DNA of 64,000 nt from Blasia pusilla (Eukaryota > Marchantiophyta > Marchantiopsida > Blasiales). Of the stretch, positions 12,400-25,699 are shown piece by piece. Each line of letters begins with the position of its first letter. Position 1 is the first letter of the stretch. Both the position numbers and the translations under genes were made by a program. The DNA lies in the NCBI GenBank assembly GCA_050084515.1, contig CM114273.1, positions 41,664,001-41,728,000 of the forward strand. The letters run 5' to 3'. Under the pieces are notes generated by a model. It worked only from the letters and a program-made list of their open reading frames with translations. It searched no databases and was not told the DNA's origin.

Positions 12400-15300
12400 T
12401 TGGAGTTTTCTTCTATTATTAAGGGAATTGAAGATGATAATAATATTATCCTAATTGAGACTATGATTGAAGATGTCATAAGATATAAAACATTACTATT
12501 ATGTGATCATCTTGCTTTCTTTGTTCTTGAGACAGAGCGGAATGAGAACTTGAGACAGAGCGGAATGATGCCTCTAACGAAAACAAGTTTTGATACATTG
12601 GATAATTTTAAGAGGATTAAGAAAGTCAACAAGGTAATTAATTAATTAAACCCTCTTAGAAATTCCAAGAAAGTGAGATAAGAAAACATTCGATACCAAA
12701 AATTATAAGTCGAACAATATGCAATCTCAATATTGGATATATGATTGAAAAAGTTCATTTATATCATGCCCTCCGTCTGAAATGTGAGAAGGTGAAAGCT
12801 AAAAGATTTAGAAACTTGCCTTTTGTATGTGTTGTATATATGGAAAAATACAACTTCCCTTCTTGAAAAAAAACTCCTCCGTTCTTCAAATCATTGATTT
12901 TGGATATTTATGCTCAAAGTACTCATTTTCTTACCCATGTTTGAGCTTATAATTAAGCACTTCAAATACCTTCTAGATGTGCTCAAGTGATAGAGAAAAC
13001 CGATAGTGCCCAAAAATTTAAGGTTCAAGGTGGTATATACCATACTATTAGAGCAATACATTTAGAGAAAGCGGACCATCCTAGATTTCCTCATATCTGT
13101 ATTCACGATAGTGACAATGAGTTCATTGAGAAAGAATCATGTCTCATGCTCTCCAACCTTATGTCTTCATAGGGTTATAAAAGATGTTGCATGAACATAA
13201 TCTATATGTGGAAATATTTAATGACATTATAAATCAGGCAAATGAGTCTAATATATGCATAATCCTAAAGAAAAGCAAGTTTGGTCTTAAGGGAAAAAAA
13301 TTACCATTGGCTTTTAAGTTGTATCAATTTTTCCAAGGGCTGGAAGTGAGTGTGTTGAACTTTGAGATATTATTTTGCAATTACATGGAAGGGGTATATA
13401 ACCCATAAAAAAAACTAAATAAAACATAGGTTCCGTTGCACTTTGTTTTGTTATTTATCCATGATGAAGTGGATTTGCATCCTAGAATACCATTCGGGAC
13501 TTTTGAAGAAATTCCAACAACTTATAGAACTTGAAGCAATAACATAGGAGTGGAGGATAGAGATAGAGAACTTTCAGGGGGACTTAATTGAGGAGCATGG
13601 TGGGATTAACGAGGTGACAAGAATGAGGAATACAAAGAGTATAATAGACTTGTAATTTGCCTCTTTTTAAATTAAAAAATACCATGGAGTCAAAGATGAT
13701 AATCAAATATTATGATTCGGTCAACTTACTCAAGAGTCCATGGTTAGCATCTATGCCACAATTGAGATCTAACAAACATGTTGGGTTCTTTAAAAATCAA
13801 GATGAATATGAGCCAAATTATATTTTGGACTAAAGGATGCCTTATATTGATATGATATGGATGGTGAGAACTCTTATGATGCACTAGGCAAGACAAGCCA
13901 TTTTGCGCAATTTAGGGATGACAACAATAAGGTTGTACTTAGGTCATACCCCAAGATGAGTTATTAACCCCATGCCAATGGCGAACGAATTTGGCACACT
14001 ATATTTTTCCTTCTTCATTTTGGGGGGGGAGGGGGGGCCTCGTCAAATGCATTAACTATATGAAGATACCATGTCCATTGTGAGACACTTTGGAAAGTGT
14101 GATTTATTTCTTACCATGATATGTAATCCTAATTAGGATGAGATTACATTGATACTGTTACCGGATCAAACTTTGGCGGATTGGCTAGATTTGGTTGTGC
14201 AAATTTTTGAGAAAAAAAAAGAGTTACCACGACTAATTATAAATAAGCATATCTTGAGTACGGTTTTGGGATGCATCTATATGGTTGAGTTTTTAAATAG
14301 GGGTTTACCACATGTCCATATTTTGATTTATTTGGTTATATTAAGATAAGCTATGTATCAATTTGGATTATGATGATATAATCTTAATTGAGATCCTTAA
14401 TCGCGACATGCATCCAAGACTTTATTCAACCATGGCTAATTTTATGGCTCATGTTCCATATAAAGAATTAAATCCAAATGCACCATATATGGATTAGGAA
14501 ACAAGAAAATGTACCAACGGCTATCCCAAGGATTTTGCCAACGTAACTAAAGAGACTCGAGATGGTTATTCAATCTATTGAAGAAACTTATGATATTATT
14601 ATGATTATACTGAATTCATGAGTATATAACAATTTTTTTTCTTATTTAATTTTCCATAAATCTTAGACATAATATGATTTTTATCTAATATTTCTTCTTT
14701 GTTAGATATTCTAGATCAAATGGTTACAAGAAGATAATAAAATATGATAAAAAATTTATAATCCATGGGTTATGCCTTACAATCCTTTATGATGCCATGT
14801 TAATTCCTTTTTAATTATCACATTAATACATAGATTAAAAACATATTTTAGATATGAAATACTTATATAATATGTTTATAAGGGATCCGATATTGCATCG
14901 TTTAAGTTGTTGAAGGATATAGATACCTCCATGATAATGAAGGTATTTGATGAGATAAACCTAAATCTCGATGCAATGTAAACTTTACACAATGTGCGTC
15001 TCTTATGGGTTGTAATTAATTTTGTATGACAAAGACATGCTCTATGTTAAAGTATTAAATGAAATTTTCCTTTATAGTGTGTAGCCATATCTCTTCTCCG
15101 AATGCATGTTGGTAACTTTTCAAGTTCAATTTACCTCCAAAACAAACAAGGATCATACAATTGGTACAACAGGAAAAAATGGTTTACTTCAATGATGATG
15201 ACATTACATATTTGAGAATATTCTACAAAGAAATAGAGACATCATCATGATTCAATGGTTTATAATCAATCAACTAGATCCTATTGCTTAAAAGTATTTA

Positions 15301-17320
15301 TATATCGAATTTTTCATATTATAATTGGAGAGATTTTTTAAATGGGATCGTAGAATACGAAGAAAAAACATAATTGGTCATCCTATTGATTATATATATC
15401 TTACTTATCCACATCAATATTATATATTCTATCGTTCGTATGTAGCTATGGTTTTTTATTGTTTTCATTTCAAAAAAAAAAATTTGTGCAAAAGAATGCA
15501 TAATGGCAAGCCTACCATTGCGAAGCAATGATCTAATCATTTTTTTGTTATAGATGATAGAGATCTTCATTGGTTGTAGTTCCTTCTTCATCATATTCGA
15601 GGTGCAACTTCATATAAACACTTGAAAACTCAACATTGAATCATATATCCAACTTTTAAGGAAGTTGTTATTCAATCAAGAATTCTTGAGGATGATAATG
15701 AAATGTTATCCTTCTTGCAAGAAGCGTTCGAGATTCACGCACATTCCTCACTTTGTCGATAATTTTCCATCATTCTATTTTATAACACATTTGCTTGACC
15801 CATTGCATTCTAGAGTCAAATTTTGGACTTCATAATAGGAAGAAATTTTAATATAATATTCTACTTGCAAGTGTAAGAAATACAATAGATCTCTCTTTAG
15901 CAGTTGCATTATCTAGAATAGTTTCTTCGTTATTAGTTGAAGGACATATAGGGCACTTGCACTTTAGGATTACAATCAATCTTGATTAAATCTCTACTTG
16001 TAGACAATTTATCAATCGCAATGTAGCATGTGTGATTCAAATGGACTTTTTCTTTTTTTTACATGGGATGAGGCAAATAGGACTTATCGTCATCCATTTG
16101 CGACTATCAATCATCAAGATATACCATTTGGGGAAAATCTCATAATTTTTGGTGGTATTTTTGCCAAGTCTTACCTATTGTTCTTCATGGGGATCATCCA
16201 AAATTATCCCAACTACTTTAAAGAGATCCCATTTATGATCCCATATGAAGATGATGAAGCTCACTACAGATGAGAGTTCAAGGTAGTATGCGTGTTCATC
16301 AATAAGATTTTTCTGATCGATAATTGGAGGTGAAAGAGGGTTGTGCACCTTTGCACAGTTCTCAGGGAGATGATTTTATTTGATTACCCTCTATTATGGT
16401 CGCTAAGAGTAAGATTATAAATAATCTTGTGAGGTCTGAAGACATCAATTTTTTGAGAGATACAACTCTTCTCATACCGAGAAATAGAGAAGTTGAGGAC
16501 GTAAATACGGAAGTCACGTCTCAGTTTTTATGGAGAGAAAAAAATCAATATTTTTTCTATATTATATATATTATACTATATCATGAAATAATCCTATTTC
16601 AGAGATGTTTTTTAACCGATCTAACATATATGTATTATATCCATGAGTATACTTATTCTAGTGTTGACTCCATTCTAAATGAGGGGATGAGTTGTATCTA
16701 TCCGATACAATTCTTGAATGCATATGGACTTATGTCCGTCCTATAGAAGAACTTGTCCTTGTAGACCCTATCGCGGCGTATCGCCCCCTTTTTTTTCATC
16801 CACACACTTATCTTCGTGATCCACATTTTCGCATTTCTTCCTCCTCCCACCTCTATTCCCTTCTCCATTATTTCCCGCCCACCCTTGCCTTGCCTTCTAC
16901 CATGAACTATAAGTGTGGGCTTCACCTTTTGTAATCCATGTATGTGGACATGTCCAAACTTATCCATTTTTGTGTAAGCATGCTTACCTTCAAGATATCC
17001 TCCGCATCATTTATGTTTGAAAATTTATGCACAAATCATGTTTTTACGCAATATGAGAGGTGCTAAAGAACAAGAAAATGACTCTCGATTCGTGGATGCA
17101 TGCGACATAATTTGGATATTGAAATCATTATAAGGAAAACTCATGGAGATCGTGTGAGAAAACAGAAAATGACAAAATCACTGAAATCTTTACAAAACTT
17201 AGAGATACAAAGTGGCCTAGTCCGTCCGTGCGCTCACAGAAGAGCTTCGATGGAACCTGAACATAGAGATAACTTGACATACGAGAATACGCTACCGCTG
17301 CGGCTCCCGACTATTTGACT
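12400..17320 (+). pseudogene. Decayed autonomous Helitron (Rep/helicase protein fossil)
   Basis: Fragments in several frames follow the order of a plant Helitron Rep-helicase protein. An N-terminal segment at about 13010 resembles the FKVQGxIYHxIG...PxFxQxYIxDxxNE motif (here FKVQGGIYHTIRAIH, then FPHICIHDSDNEF). It is followed by MLHEHN at 13184. The Rep region EFLNRGLPHVHILIYL lies near 14290, matching the conserved EFQKRGLPHAHIL, and LNPNAPYM...KCTNGYPKDF lies near 14470. NPWVMPYNP follows near 14765. The helicase Walker B region (FTWDEANRTYRHPF...PFGENLIIFGG) is at 16050-16160, and LIPRNREVEDVN at about 16470 matches the APTN-like segment. Many stops and frameshifts show it is long dead. 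The true ends are not certain, though a CTAGT at about 17954 is a candidate 3' end. Confidence 0.85.
16720..16949 (+). mobile_element. MITE-like repeat, copy 1 of 3
   Basis: The segment containing ACTTATGTCCGTCCTATAG and ending CATGTATGTGGAC (16937-16949) is related to repeats at 44449-44644 and 61585-61870. The right end matches the terminal inverted repeat defined in the 44 kb copy. It sits inside or at the edge of the decayed Helitron, so it probably inserted into it. Confidence 0.6.
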
Positions 17321-18298
17321 ACTCGGGAAAACTAGGGTTTTTACCTATTTTTCTTTGTTTCTATTAATAGAAAAATTAATATCAGGTTAGATAAACCTAC
17401 TAACGCTACTCCTAAAACCACCTACGTCATATTACTATGACTCTTTTGACGTCTAAGTCGGAACTTCTCCTCATACAAGGGGGCCGATCAGATTAATGAT
17501 GCTTAAAGAAGTGGATATTGAGAATCCAACAGATCGAGCTTTTATAACATATATTGCATTGATTACTTATGTCGTAGGTTTTCTTTTCTTTATTTACGCA
17601 GATTTTATAATTCTTTGTATATCCAAACTTTGTTATGATTATTAATAAATCACATGTTTATGAAAGGTTATAATTTGCTTGCCTACATCTAGATTTTCTC
17701 ATGACTAGTTATATGTGGTTTTATCCAGAGAAGGACATAGTAGTTCAATCCATGAAATTGATACACATTCAGACAAAAAATAAATGATTTCACTCTAAAT
17801 ATTATATACAAGAAGATTCTTACATAGAAATTAAATAATATAAAACTTTAAAAAAATTCTCAACCATACTAAAGAAAATTAAGTTTTCTAAAAGAATTTG
17901 GATTACATCATCTTATTTTACGGCAAAAAATTGTATGTCACGGAGACCTTACTAGTGCAGGATAAATCATCTCATTCATGGACGACCATGCATTATCCCT
18001 CTTAACATAAAAAGAAGATAACTTAAACCCATTCATTGTACGAATTTACACTAGTTAAAAATAAAATTCGGAGGATTGATATAAAATAATATAAAATAAT
18101 TTTTTGAGTTAATTATATAATTAATTCAGAAAAGTTTTATATATTATTTCATATCAATTTCCAACTATCCTATTGGTTGAAGATATCAAGTGTCAATAAA
18201 GAAATAATTTGAAAAATAAAAAAATCTCCAAAATTACATAGTAATAATGTAAACCCGCATAAATTACCCTTCACGATAAATTCTCAAAATTGTCCAAA
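17320..18298. other. AT-rich stretch, no gene seen
   Basis: Very AT-rich, without coding frames. It includes a CTATTGGTTGAAG-type segment near 18168 that recurs beside the small Helitrons (22040, 24195, 60425), probably part of another worn repeat family. Confidence 0.4.
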
Positions 18299-18461
18299 CT
18301 AGACGGTGCCCGCAAAAAATATCCGAACTAAAAAACATGCAATTGGAATTCCCGTTCTATTATATTATGTTAATTTAACTATTTATTACACGTGTCATAA
18401 CGTAAGAGGAAGACTAACGGGAGGTAGGGGTTATGAACCCCTCCTCTTTCCATGATATAGA
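18299..18461 (-). mobile_element. Short Helitron, 163 bp, minus orientation
   Basis: Read on the minus strand it begins TCTATATCATGG after an A, has GAGGAGGGGTTCATAACCCC near the 5' end and the shared TATGACACGTGTAATAAA core, and ends GGGCACCGTCTAG followed by T. This meets the Helitron rule (A|TC...CTRR|T) without target-site duplication. It is non-coding and belongs to the same family as the copies at 20991 and 34163. Confidence 0.8.
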
Positions 18462-20009
18462 TTTATTTAAAATTTATTTTGAATATCTCATTGGTCGAAA
18501 GTGTCTAATGTAAAAGAAATATCGATCCAGGGCACTCTCCAAAAGAATATAATCTAAATGAGAAAAGTGGACGCCTTAAACTTCGTACTCTTCTTTCCTG
18601 GAGCAGAGCAGTCGCGATTCTCGTGGGGTCAGCCTTGCGGGCAGACACTATCCGTCCGTCAATCTACAACGAACTCGTAGAGTTCGGCCGTGACGCCGTG
18701 GTAATGTAGACGGCGCATCATGATCCGCGACTGCCAACGCTCTGTTTCCGGATTGGTCCATGACAATATACTCCATCCGCGGTAGATATCTTGTACGTAA
18801 CCGGCTTACGATCTCCCCCGGCAACTGCCACAGGGCATCCATCCATCGGCATGCGTCCATCGTTCATGTATCACCCATACACTACTACTACTACTACTAC
18901 TACTCATCATCACCCACCCAGGATACGGAGAGTACGCCAGCCGTACGCTCTCAGATATGGATGGATCCCAGCCGTTCGGTCGCGCGATTATTTATTCATG
19001 CCATGGCTGCTCCCTCGGGGGATAGATAGACGGGAAAGCTGCCGTGGAACACGGCGGTAACAGAGCTGAACATCTCTGGCCTGCCTTCATGACGTCCATC
19101 GGATCAATCATTCGAAACCGGCGAAAGTTGCCTGCCCGTGAAAAACCTTAAATAAATACCAGACACTTATTTATAAATCCATTCGTCGTAGTGTGCAAGC
19201 CGTTGTTTTCTAGGTGGGCCCCACTTAGGGAACGGCGGGGGGGAGGTGACAGGGGAAATTTTCCCGCTACCCGAGAAAGGTAGAGATAAATTCTGTCTCC
19301 ACTGAGGAGTGCAGTCTCCTAGAATGCCTGCCCGGGGAAAAGGGGGAGAAGGATGACCCGTAGCACCGTTCTCACCTAGCCCGTGATCTGGGGCTGTTCG
19401 TCGTCTCTGTTACAGTTTTAAGCTAATCCAGTTAGCGGCTGAGATCAACAACCGTACCAGTTGGCCTCGCATTGAGCTTTAGTGGGATGTCAGGCAGCCG
19501 TTCATTTTTGAAATCGTACGGCTCAAGTCAAGCATGGTCGGGAAGCCTTTTGACTAAAATAGGCATTTTATCGTTTATCGACTAGTTATTCGTTTTCGAA
19601 AACTTACACGGATGATGAATCACCCGTTGCAACGTCGACAGGTAACTCTCAACGTTTTCACCCTGGAACAAAAATAATAATTACGTCTACTCTGACAACG
19701 TTAGATTCCGTCAGTTGGACATATATACGATCGCTACAGTTCCATCCAACGTATCCACCGGAGTCTCTCGCCACCACACCACACCACAGGCCTAGATGTT
19801 CGCCATTTGAATAAGGAGACAGAGAGATAAGGATTGCCACTCCTGTCCGATATTTATAGCTCTGATTCTAGCTGCTTATACAAAAGCCTCCAAATTCCCG
19901 GCCAAATATTTTCTGCGTCACGCCATCAAGCGTTTAGCAAGAGATTGTAGCTCCGTCTAAATCTAGCGGGCATATTTGTGACACACGGTTTGAGCCCTCA
20001 CCGCTATAT
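18462..20009. other. Intergenic, moderately GC-rich, with a CTA microsatellite
   Basis: No supported gene. A (CTA)n run lies at about 18880-18903. The composition is closer to gene-flanking DNA than to the AT-rich repeats, so a promoter or leader remnant is possible, but no exon could be identified on either strand. Confidence 0.4.
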
Positions 20010-20938
20010 CCACGGCGGCACCGTCGCCAACTGGCTGGCTGGATCATCCTGGATTATGGATCCCTACCAAGTCCTCTTCCCGGTTTTCCGTATCGCACCA
20101 CTTACCTATACCACAGCGATGCGGTTCCGTTTGGGCCTCCCCCAACCATCGGTGGTTGGTTCGACACACTGCGAGTGTCGCCGGAGCCTGGATCCACTTG
20201 GTGTGCATTTGGCACGCTGTCCAGTTGGGGGTGAGAGGATAGCCATTCACGATGCAGTGCGGGATATCATGTTCAGTATTGCTCGGGAGAGTGGCTTCCA
20301 TGTGTAGAGAGAGAGGCACTACTCCATGCGAGATTCCCTTATTCGAGTTGATCTTTACATGACACGAGAGGCTGAGGTGGTGGTGGCGGACGTGGTAGTT
20401 ACAGATCCTACGCGGGAGGCAATGCGAGCCCAAGTGATGGCCCAAGGGCGAATGCTACAAGGAGCGGCGGCGGCGGCGGTGAAGAAGACACATATCTACA
20501 GTCGACTTCACGAGGGACACATCTTCATCCTCCTGGCCATAGAGATGTATGGGGCTATGGGGAAGAGGTTCGACTCGTTCCTTACGGACTGCGCCCATCA
20601 TCTCCACTCGAGAAATGGGTTGTCCTTAGCTACTGCGATTCTCTATTGTAGGCAGCGGGTCTCCATAGCGTTGCAGCGCGCCCATGCTAATGGGCTTTTG
20701 CGGCGGGCTCAGGCTGTGGGAGACGCCGACGCTAGAGGCCCACTTAGTAGTACTCATAGCTCTCTTGTTGTTGCTGATATTGTCTCTGCTGTTGGTGAGT
20801 TTCGTCGTTAGGGGGGGAATGCCCCATTCTTCCTTTTCTGGTCTTGTTGTGGCCTTCAGGTTTTGACTCTTTGAATCCCCCTCTTTTGTACTTCCGATGG
20901 GTTTTCCATCACTCGTTTTTATCGAAGTGCATCTTTTT
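20010..20938 (+). mobile_element. 5'-truncated LINE copy with nuclease domain and 3' tail
   Basis: One frame runs from about 20010 to the TAG ending at 20811 with a single internal TAG at 20305, where the 57 kb copy has a CAA codon. It covers the end of the RT-linker region, the CCHC knuckle (CECRRSLDPLGVHLARC), GGERIAIHD, the nuclease motif RVDL...ADVVVTDP and the C-terminal domain (AIEMYGAMGKRFDSF, DCAHHL). The 3' tail carries GATGGGTTTTCCATC at 20896-20910 and ends near GAAGTGCATCTTTTT. GC content is far above the flanks. Confidence 0.85.
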
Positions 20939-20990
20939 GTCTTGTACCACTGTGAATAAATCCACATAGAGAACCTTGCCTTATTCTAAA

Positions 20991-21145
20991 CTAGTCGGTG
21001 CCCTAATTCGAACCAAATGAAGAATAAATTATTGGAATTCAAGTTCTGTTATATTAATTTAATTATCTATTACACGTGTCATAAGGGAAGGCTAAAATAC
21101 ATACGTGGACGGGTTCTGAAACCCGTCCTCTTTTAATAATGCAGA
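20991..21145 (-). mobile_element. Short Helitron, 155 bp, minus orientation
   Basis: Minus-strand ends are TCTGCATTATTAAAAGAGG after an A and GGGCACCGACTAG followed by T. It carries the family's 5' subterminal inverted repeat (GACGGGTTTCAGAACCCGTC) and the TATGACACGTGT core. It lies about 50 bp beyond the LINE tail. Confidence 0.8.
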
Positions 21146-21690
21146 TGTGACGAGGATGTTTGCTTGGCTCGGCAGCCGGTCGAGAACGTGTGTTTTGCGG
21201 TTCAAATCTGAAACTTTAGTCAACTTTCCGACGAGGAAACTGCGTTTTATCCGTTAAATATTAGGAAACCGGGCAGAATGGCGGAATCGACGACGAAATC
21301 GGGAGTTCTCTTGGGAAGAAACCGGCGTGCCTGGGAAACTTGTCCGAGCACTGGCTTTTTGTCTAGTGGGGCTTGTAATTAGGATGCCTTTAATGCGTGG
21401 AGGTTCTAGCCATTCTAGAAGTGAAAATATGATGTAACTTTCATTGAAAGCTGGCTGGCCCACTCACGCATGAGAAACACACGTGTCTTTCTCGCTCTGG
21501 TATCTCACCCAGTGTCCAATCAAAAGAGACGCGAATCCCAAGAGAAAATTTATGCGACTGAAGCGTCTTATGTAATCTGCTCATGTTTAGCATCCATTCG
21601 CTTCCTTTGCGAGATTAATAGACGGGAGGTTTTTTTCTTTTATAATTTACGATATAATGGACGAATGTGGGTTAGGGTGAAATATTTTTA
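21146..21690. other. Intergenic, no gene seen
   Basis: Short frames only, with no motif or element end recognised. Confidence 0.4.
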
Positions 21691-21699
21691 ATTACCAAA

Positions 21700-21902
21700 C
21701 ACGTGTTAGAGGTAGTAAAGTCCATTAATTAATTTAATCATTAGTTAATTTGAGTTCAGTTGTTCAATTAATTTTATTTAATTCTTTGCTATAAGTGTCA
21801 TTGGTTAATTTAAGTTCAATTATTTTGTTAATTTTATTTAGTTCTTTGTTACTAGTGTCATGGAAGTATATTAGGTTTTCAAATCCCATCCTCTTATATA
21901 GA
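21700..21902 (-). mobile_element. Short Helitron with internal duplication, minus orientation
   Basis: The minus-strand 5' end TCTATATAAGAGGATGGG is clear at 21885-21902. Inside, a segment of about 60 bp (GTTAATTT-AGTTCA-TTGTT... to AGTGTCAT) is present twice in tandem. It corresponds to the family's shared core. The 3' end is not well preserved. Confidence 0.55.
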
Positions 21903-22122
21903 TATGCAATAGGATAACTTAAATCCGTGGGGTGCACCAGTTGAATTATCTTTCAAAATAATAATTAACACAAAAAAATATCAAATATTATTTTAAATTT
22001 GTTTCAAATGATTTTATCGGTTTGGAAGATGAGAGATTCTATTGGTTGAGAAGGAGTGTCGAGATAAGTTTGAGAAATGAAGGGACATTTTCCAATAATA
22101 ATATGCTTGTTTTCTTTTAAAC

Positions 22123-22398
22123 CCTCACGCCTATTCATCCCCGGGTTTCCTAACCTGAAGTTGAGTTAGTTAACCTAGAGTCCTTTCCAATTTTTTCCTA
22201 TGAAACCATACTAAAAGTTTTATGTTCTCTATACTAGTGTGTTGGAAACTGTAGTATAGTGGGCAACTCCTTTCTCTAGGAGGCACCTCGTCGTGTATTT
22301 GAATTCAGCTTAGACATAAACTTTTGTCCAAGTACCTCTCCCCACTTAACTCAACTCTCACCCTCCGAGACTTAACTTGAGGATGAATTTGCGTGAGG
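22123..22398 (+). mobile_element. TIR element with tRNA-like promoter boxes, copy 1
   Basis: CCTCACGCCTATTCATCC at the left is matched in inverted form by GGATGAATTTGCGTGAGG at 22381-22398. The interior contains an A-box-like AGTATAGTGGGCAAC (near 22253) and a B-box-like GTATTTGAATTCAG (near 22296), spaced as in a tRNA gene. A second copy in the opposite orientation is at 34555-34814. It could be a tRNA-derived SINE that acquired inverted ends or a MITE that captured a tRNA relic. Confidence 0.6.
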
Positions 22399-24569
22399 TT
22401 TTAAACAAACTAAAATTTGTTTTAGAAGTAACATGGACACGCCCAATAACCTCTTATCGTCCATTTTGAAAGAGGGAGGAAATAATATGGCTCTATCTTC
22501 CCATCTTTGTTCTTAGTCTCTCATAGATAAATGATCGAGATAGACAAAAGGAAAGGGGATGAGGGGACAAACAAAATTACCTAGGGAAAAATCCTTTTCA
22601 TTCCTATGAAAAATAGAGGTAGCAAAGGGTAGAGTTTGAGGCAAGTTTAATGGGTAGGTAGTATTGGGAAATTAAGAGATGGAAAAATGTTATGGTCTTT
22701 TTAGAGGAAAGGTATGGAATTGGAGGAAGTCCTTGATTAGTTGTAATCCCATAGCAAGATCCATAACTTCCTTAGGTTTTTGTCACATATGTTAGGATAG
22801 ATCGACGAGATCTAGTAGAACGTCTTCGGAGATACTTGAGGACATCCTCATGAGGTCAAGGATGACCTTCTCAGGCAACGGATAACTTGTGAGAGCAGGT
22901 TTTCCCTTTCGTTTCGAATCATTTGGAGCCATATTGAGGAGCTCACTATTTCGGATACGTTTCGATTTTTTGTATAGTTGACTTTCCACTTTATGAAGAG
23001 GTCCTTGATCCGCTATAGTAGGTCAAGAGCCAAGGAGGTGACCTGCGAGCATAGGTTACCGTGGAGAGGGCTTGGGAGAGGGAAGGGGGTATACCTCCAA
23101 GTGAGAGAGAGAGAGAGAGAGATCTCATTCTCTCTTTGTTGAACCTCTTGGCACGAGGTGGCGCAACAATGGTCCTCCTTGCCTTGTGTGTGTAACCCAA
23201 GCCTCTCATTAGGAGAGTGGGTTTGGTTTGACATGAGAGAGAAAGTGCATACCATGGAGATCTTGGTGTGAGATATTGTGAGAGATTTGATCAATTTATT
23301 GGAGTTATTTTGGTGCGTCTGATCTCGTTGTATGTATTCCATGAGTTAGCATGGGATCGTGTATGTTTGATGACATCAATGTATGTTGTGTAGCGATGTG
23401 TAGGTGCACGACATTTTGCATGTCACACCAAGGGCGATCATGATTTTCTTCCCAAATCCCCGCTAGTTTGAGCAACATAGATGTAGCTATTTGCAACATT
23501 GTGCAAGATATGTTTAACTAATAATTAGCTCAACAAAAATTTATTCAAGACTAGAAACCTAGAGTTAGAAGAAACTATGGTGTAACAAAACATGGTAGAG
23601 GACCAATATTAGGCTACAAGAATGGAAGTTGTAACTAATATGGATTCATAAGCCATTGGGCGAAGGAGTGATGAAAGAAGCAAAATGACACAATGAAAGG
23701 AAATTTCCCACAAGAGAATTGTGCAATTGCATATATAGAAAAGGGATCAATAATAGTAATAATGTATCATATGAACAACATGGCCATGGTCATAGATCCG
23801 ATTAGTACATTAACCTGAGAGTTCCAAATCATATGGAAACAAACAAAGAGTGCATTAAATTTATATCAACGATGGAGATTTCAAAGAGAGATGATCATCA
23901 GGGATAACACTCAACATCCCTTTATACAAATGGGGCATGCATTAGTCCACATCACTTATTAGAGTCAAAACACTTCAAGATTTGTTATTTTTTCTTCTTA
24001 GTATTTGAAAGAATATACTCTCAATTAGATAAATGATAAAAAAATAATATCAAGTTTGTCTAAAATATGTAGATGGTCGTGCTAAAGAAGATATGGCTAA
24101 TTTTCTTATATTTAAAAGTAGCTGGTGCTTGTGCATCGCACGAATGTATAATTTTGAATTACCCATCCTAAGTGTGCAATGGAATTCAAGCAATCCTATT
24201 GGCTAAAAAAGACATATGTCAAAAGGAGAGGTGATCTCAAAATGAAGAGGCACTCAATAATAATAATAATAATAATAAGGTTTTTTATATTAGAGAATCA
24301 TAGACTCTTTTGATCCTTTTCAATGAGCAATCTACCATTGTTACGAAATAGGGCTATATTTATATGGGCAACATGCATAGGCCTAAAATCACTAGTCTTC
24401 TGCCTTAGATATTATCCTCCCTATCTCATGGGAGTAAGAGGCGATGGGGTTTCCCTTAAGAGTGCTTCTCTGTTATGCCATATGGAGCACTTGTGGGTTT
24501 TCTTGGGTTATATAATTTCCGCACTCCCCCTCCCCCAAATATCTTCATGATGGATCTTTTCAATCCTAA
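22399..24569. other. Intergenic with GA microsatellite and repeat debris
   Basis: No gene recognised. A (GA)n run is at 23102-23122 and a (TAA)n run at about 24256-24280. A segment near 24125-24150 (GTGCTTGTGCATCGCACGA) resembles a worn Helitron 3' hairpin. Confidence 0.4.
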
Positions 24570-25344
24570 TCATACTATTAAGCGAGTTAGCTCATTCTAA
24601 AGACAAATGAATGAAAGACACATGTCAGGTTTGTCCATGAAGCTAGTTCACGACCTTTTTCTTTTAATTTTACCCCTAAGTAGAAAACAAGAATGGGCAA
24701 GGTTTTAATAATTAGGTTATTATTATTATTAATTTCATAAATAAATAAATAAACAAATTCAAGTTAAAGTATCTTTTCGATGAAATCTTATTGAATCTAT
24801 TTAATTTCAATTATCTTTTTTCATTTGAAAATTTAAAATTATTTTTTCAAGGTTCATGCCAAAAAATTATGATAAAATTAATTTAAAGTTTAATTTTGAG
24901 GCAAAATAATTTTAATTTTGGGAAAAAATTTAAAAGGATAATAGGATACTGATAGGAAAAGAATATTCTTCAAAATAATAGAAGACATGTTGTTTCTATA
25001 TTATTTTTAATTTTCAAGTTAGATTTGGAGAAAATTTTAATCCTCCTTTTGGGAAAAAAACTCATCAAAATCAGTGATTTTCTTTTGCTTATTGAAGGAT
25101 GGGGATTGGAAGAGGGATAAATTTATTTTTCCCACAATTAGTAAAATAAAATATATGAAAATTTGTCTTGAGCCAAGTTAGATGTATTATAAAAAATTTC
25201 TATCTTTCTCCTTTTTTTCATGCTTTTTGAGATGAAACTATATTCAACGTGTGTGCACTAATTTCATGTTATCATCCTCCATATGGGAGTCTTTTCATTC
25301 CCAATCATCTCACCCAGTACAACGCACGGGCAAAAGCTTACTAG
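24570..25344 (+). mobile_element. Non-autonomous Helitron, 775 bp, plus orientation
   Basis: It starts TCATACTATTAAGCGAGTTA after an A and ends with CGCACGGGCAAAAGCTTACTAG followed by T (split here only for naming the terminal CTAG at 25341-25344). The inverted partner at 32722-33463 shares both ends and the AT-rich interior in order, which fixes the boundaries. It has no coding capacity, so it would need the proteins of an autonomous Helitron. Confidence 0.85.
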
Positions 25345-25411
25345 TGTGTGATAATTTTGTTTCCCCCTTGCCTACTAAAAGCTGATTGATATATATATAT
25401 ATATATAAAAA

Positions 25412-25681
25412 ATTCAGTCGGCATAGCCTCAAGTCTTCACAAGGTATTTACTTCTTCAGAGCTGACATGGGAAGAGGTGAGACCCATCCATGGCTCAACA
25501 CACAAGCACTTCAGCCCCAGCATAGAGAGGGGAAACCCAATTTCAGATGATCAGGTGAATCGTAAAACTGAAAGAATAACTATATCATAGAGAAAGTGTC
25601 CACTCATAAGGAAAGATGGAAGAAACCACGGAAAAGGAAGACCAAAGAAGAGTTCAAGACTTGAGGCTATGCCGATTGAAT
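25412..25681. mobile_element. MITE with 25-bp terminal inverted repeats
   Basis: ATTCAGTCGGCATAGCCTC at 25412 is inverted at the right end (25657-25681), 25 bp with one mismatch. The element is about 270 bp long, lies between TA-rich stretches ((TA)n at 25388-25407 and 25688-25700) and codes for nothing. The superfamily cannot be decided because the target duplication is hidden in TA repeats. Confidence 0.8.
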
Positions 25682-25699
25682 TATTATTATATATATATA

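Noticed and set aside
19978-20445. Open frames on both strands at about 20 kb as a host gene
   Set aside because: The plus frame matches the LINE C-terminus seen in three other copies, and the minus frame is its shadow.
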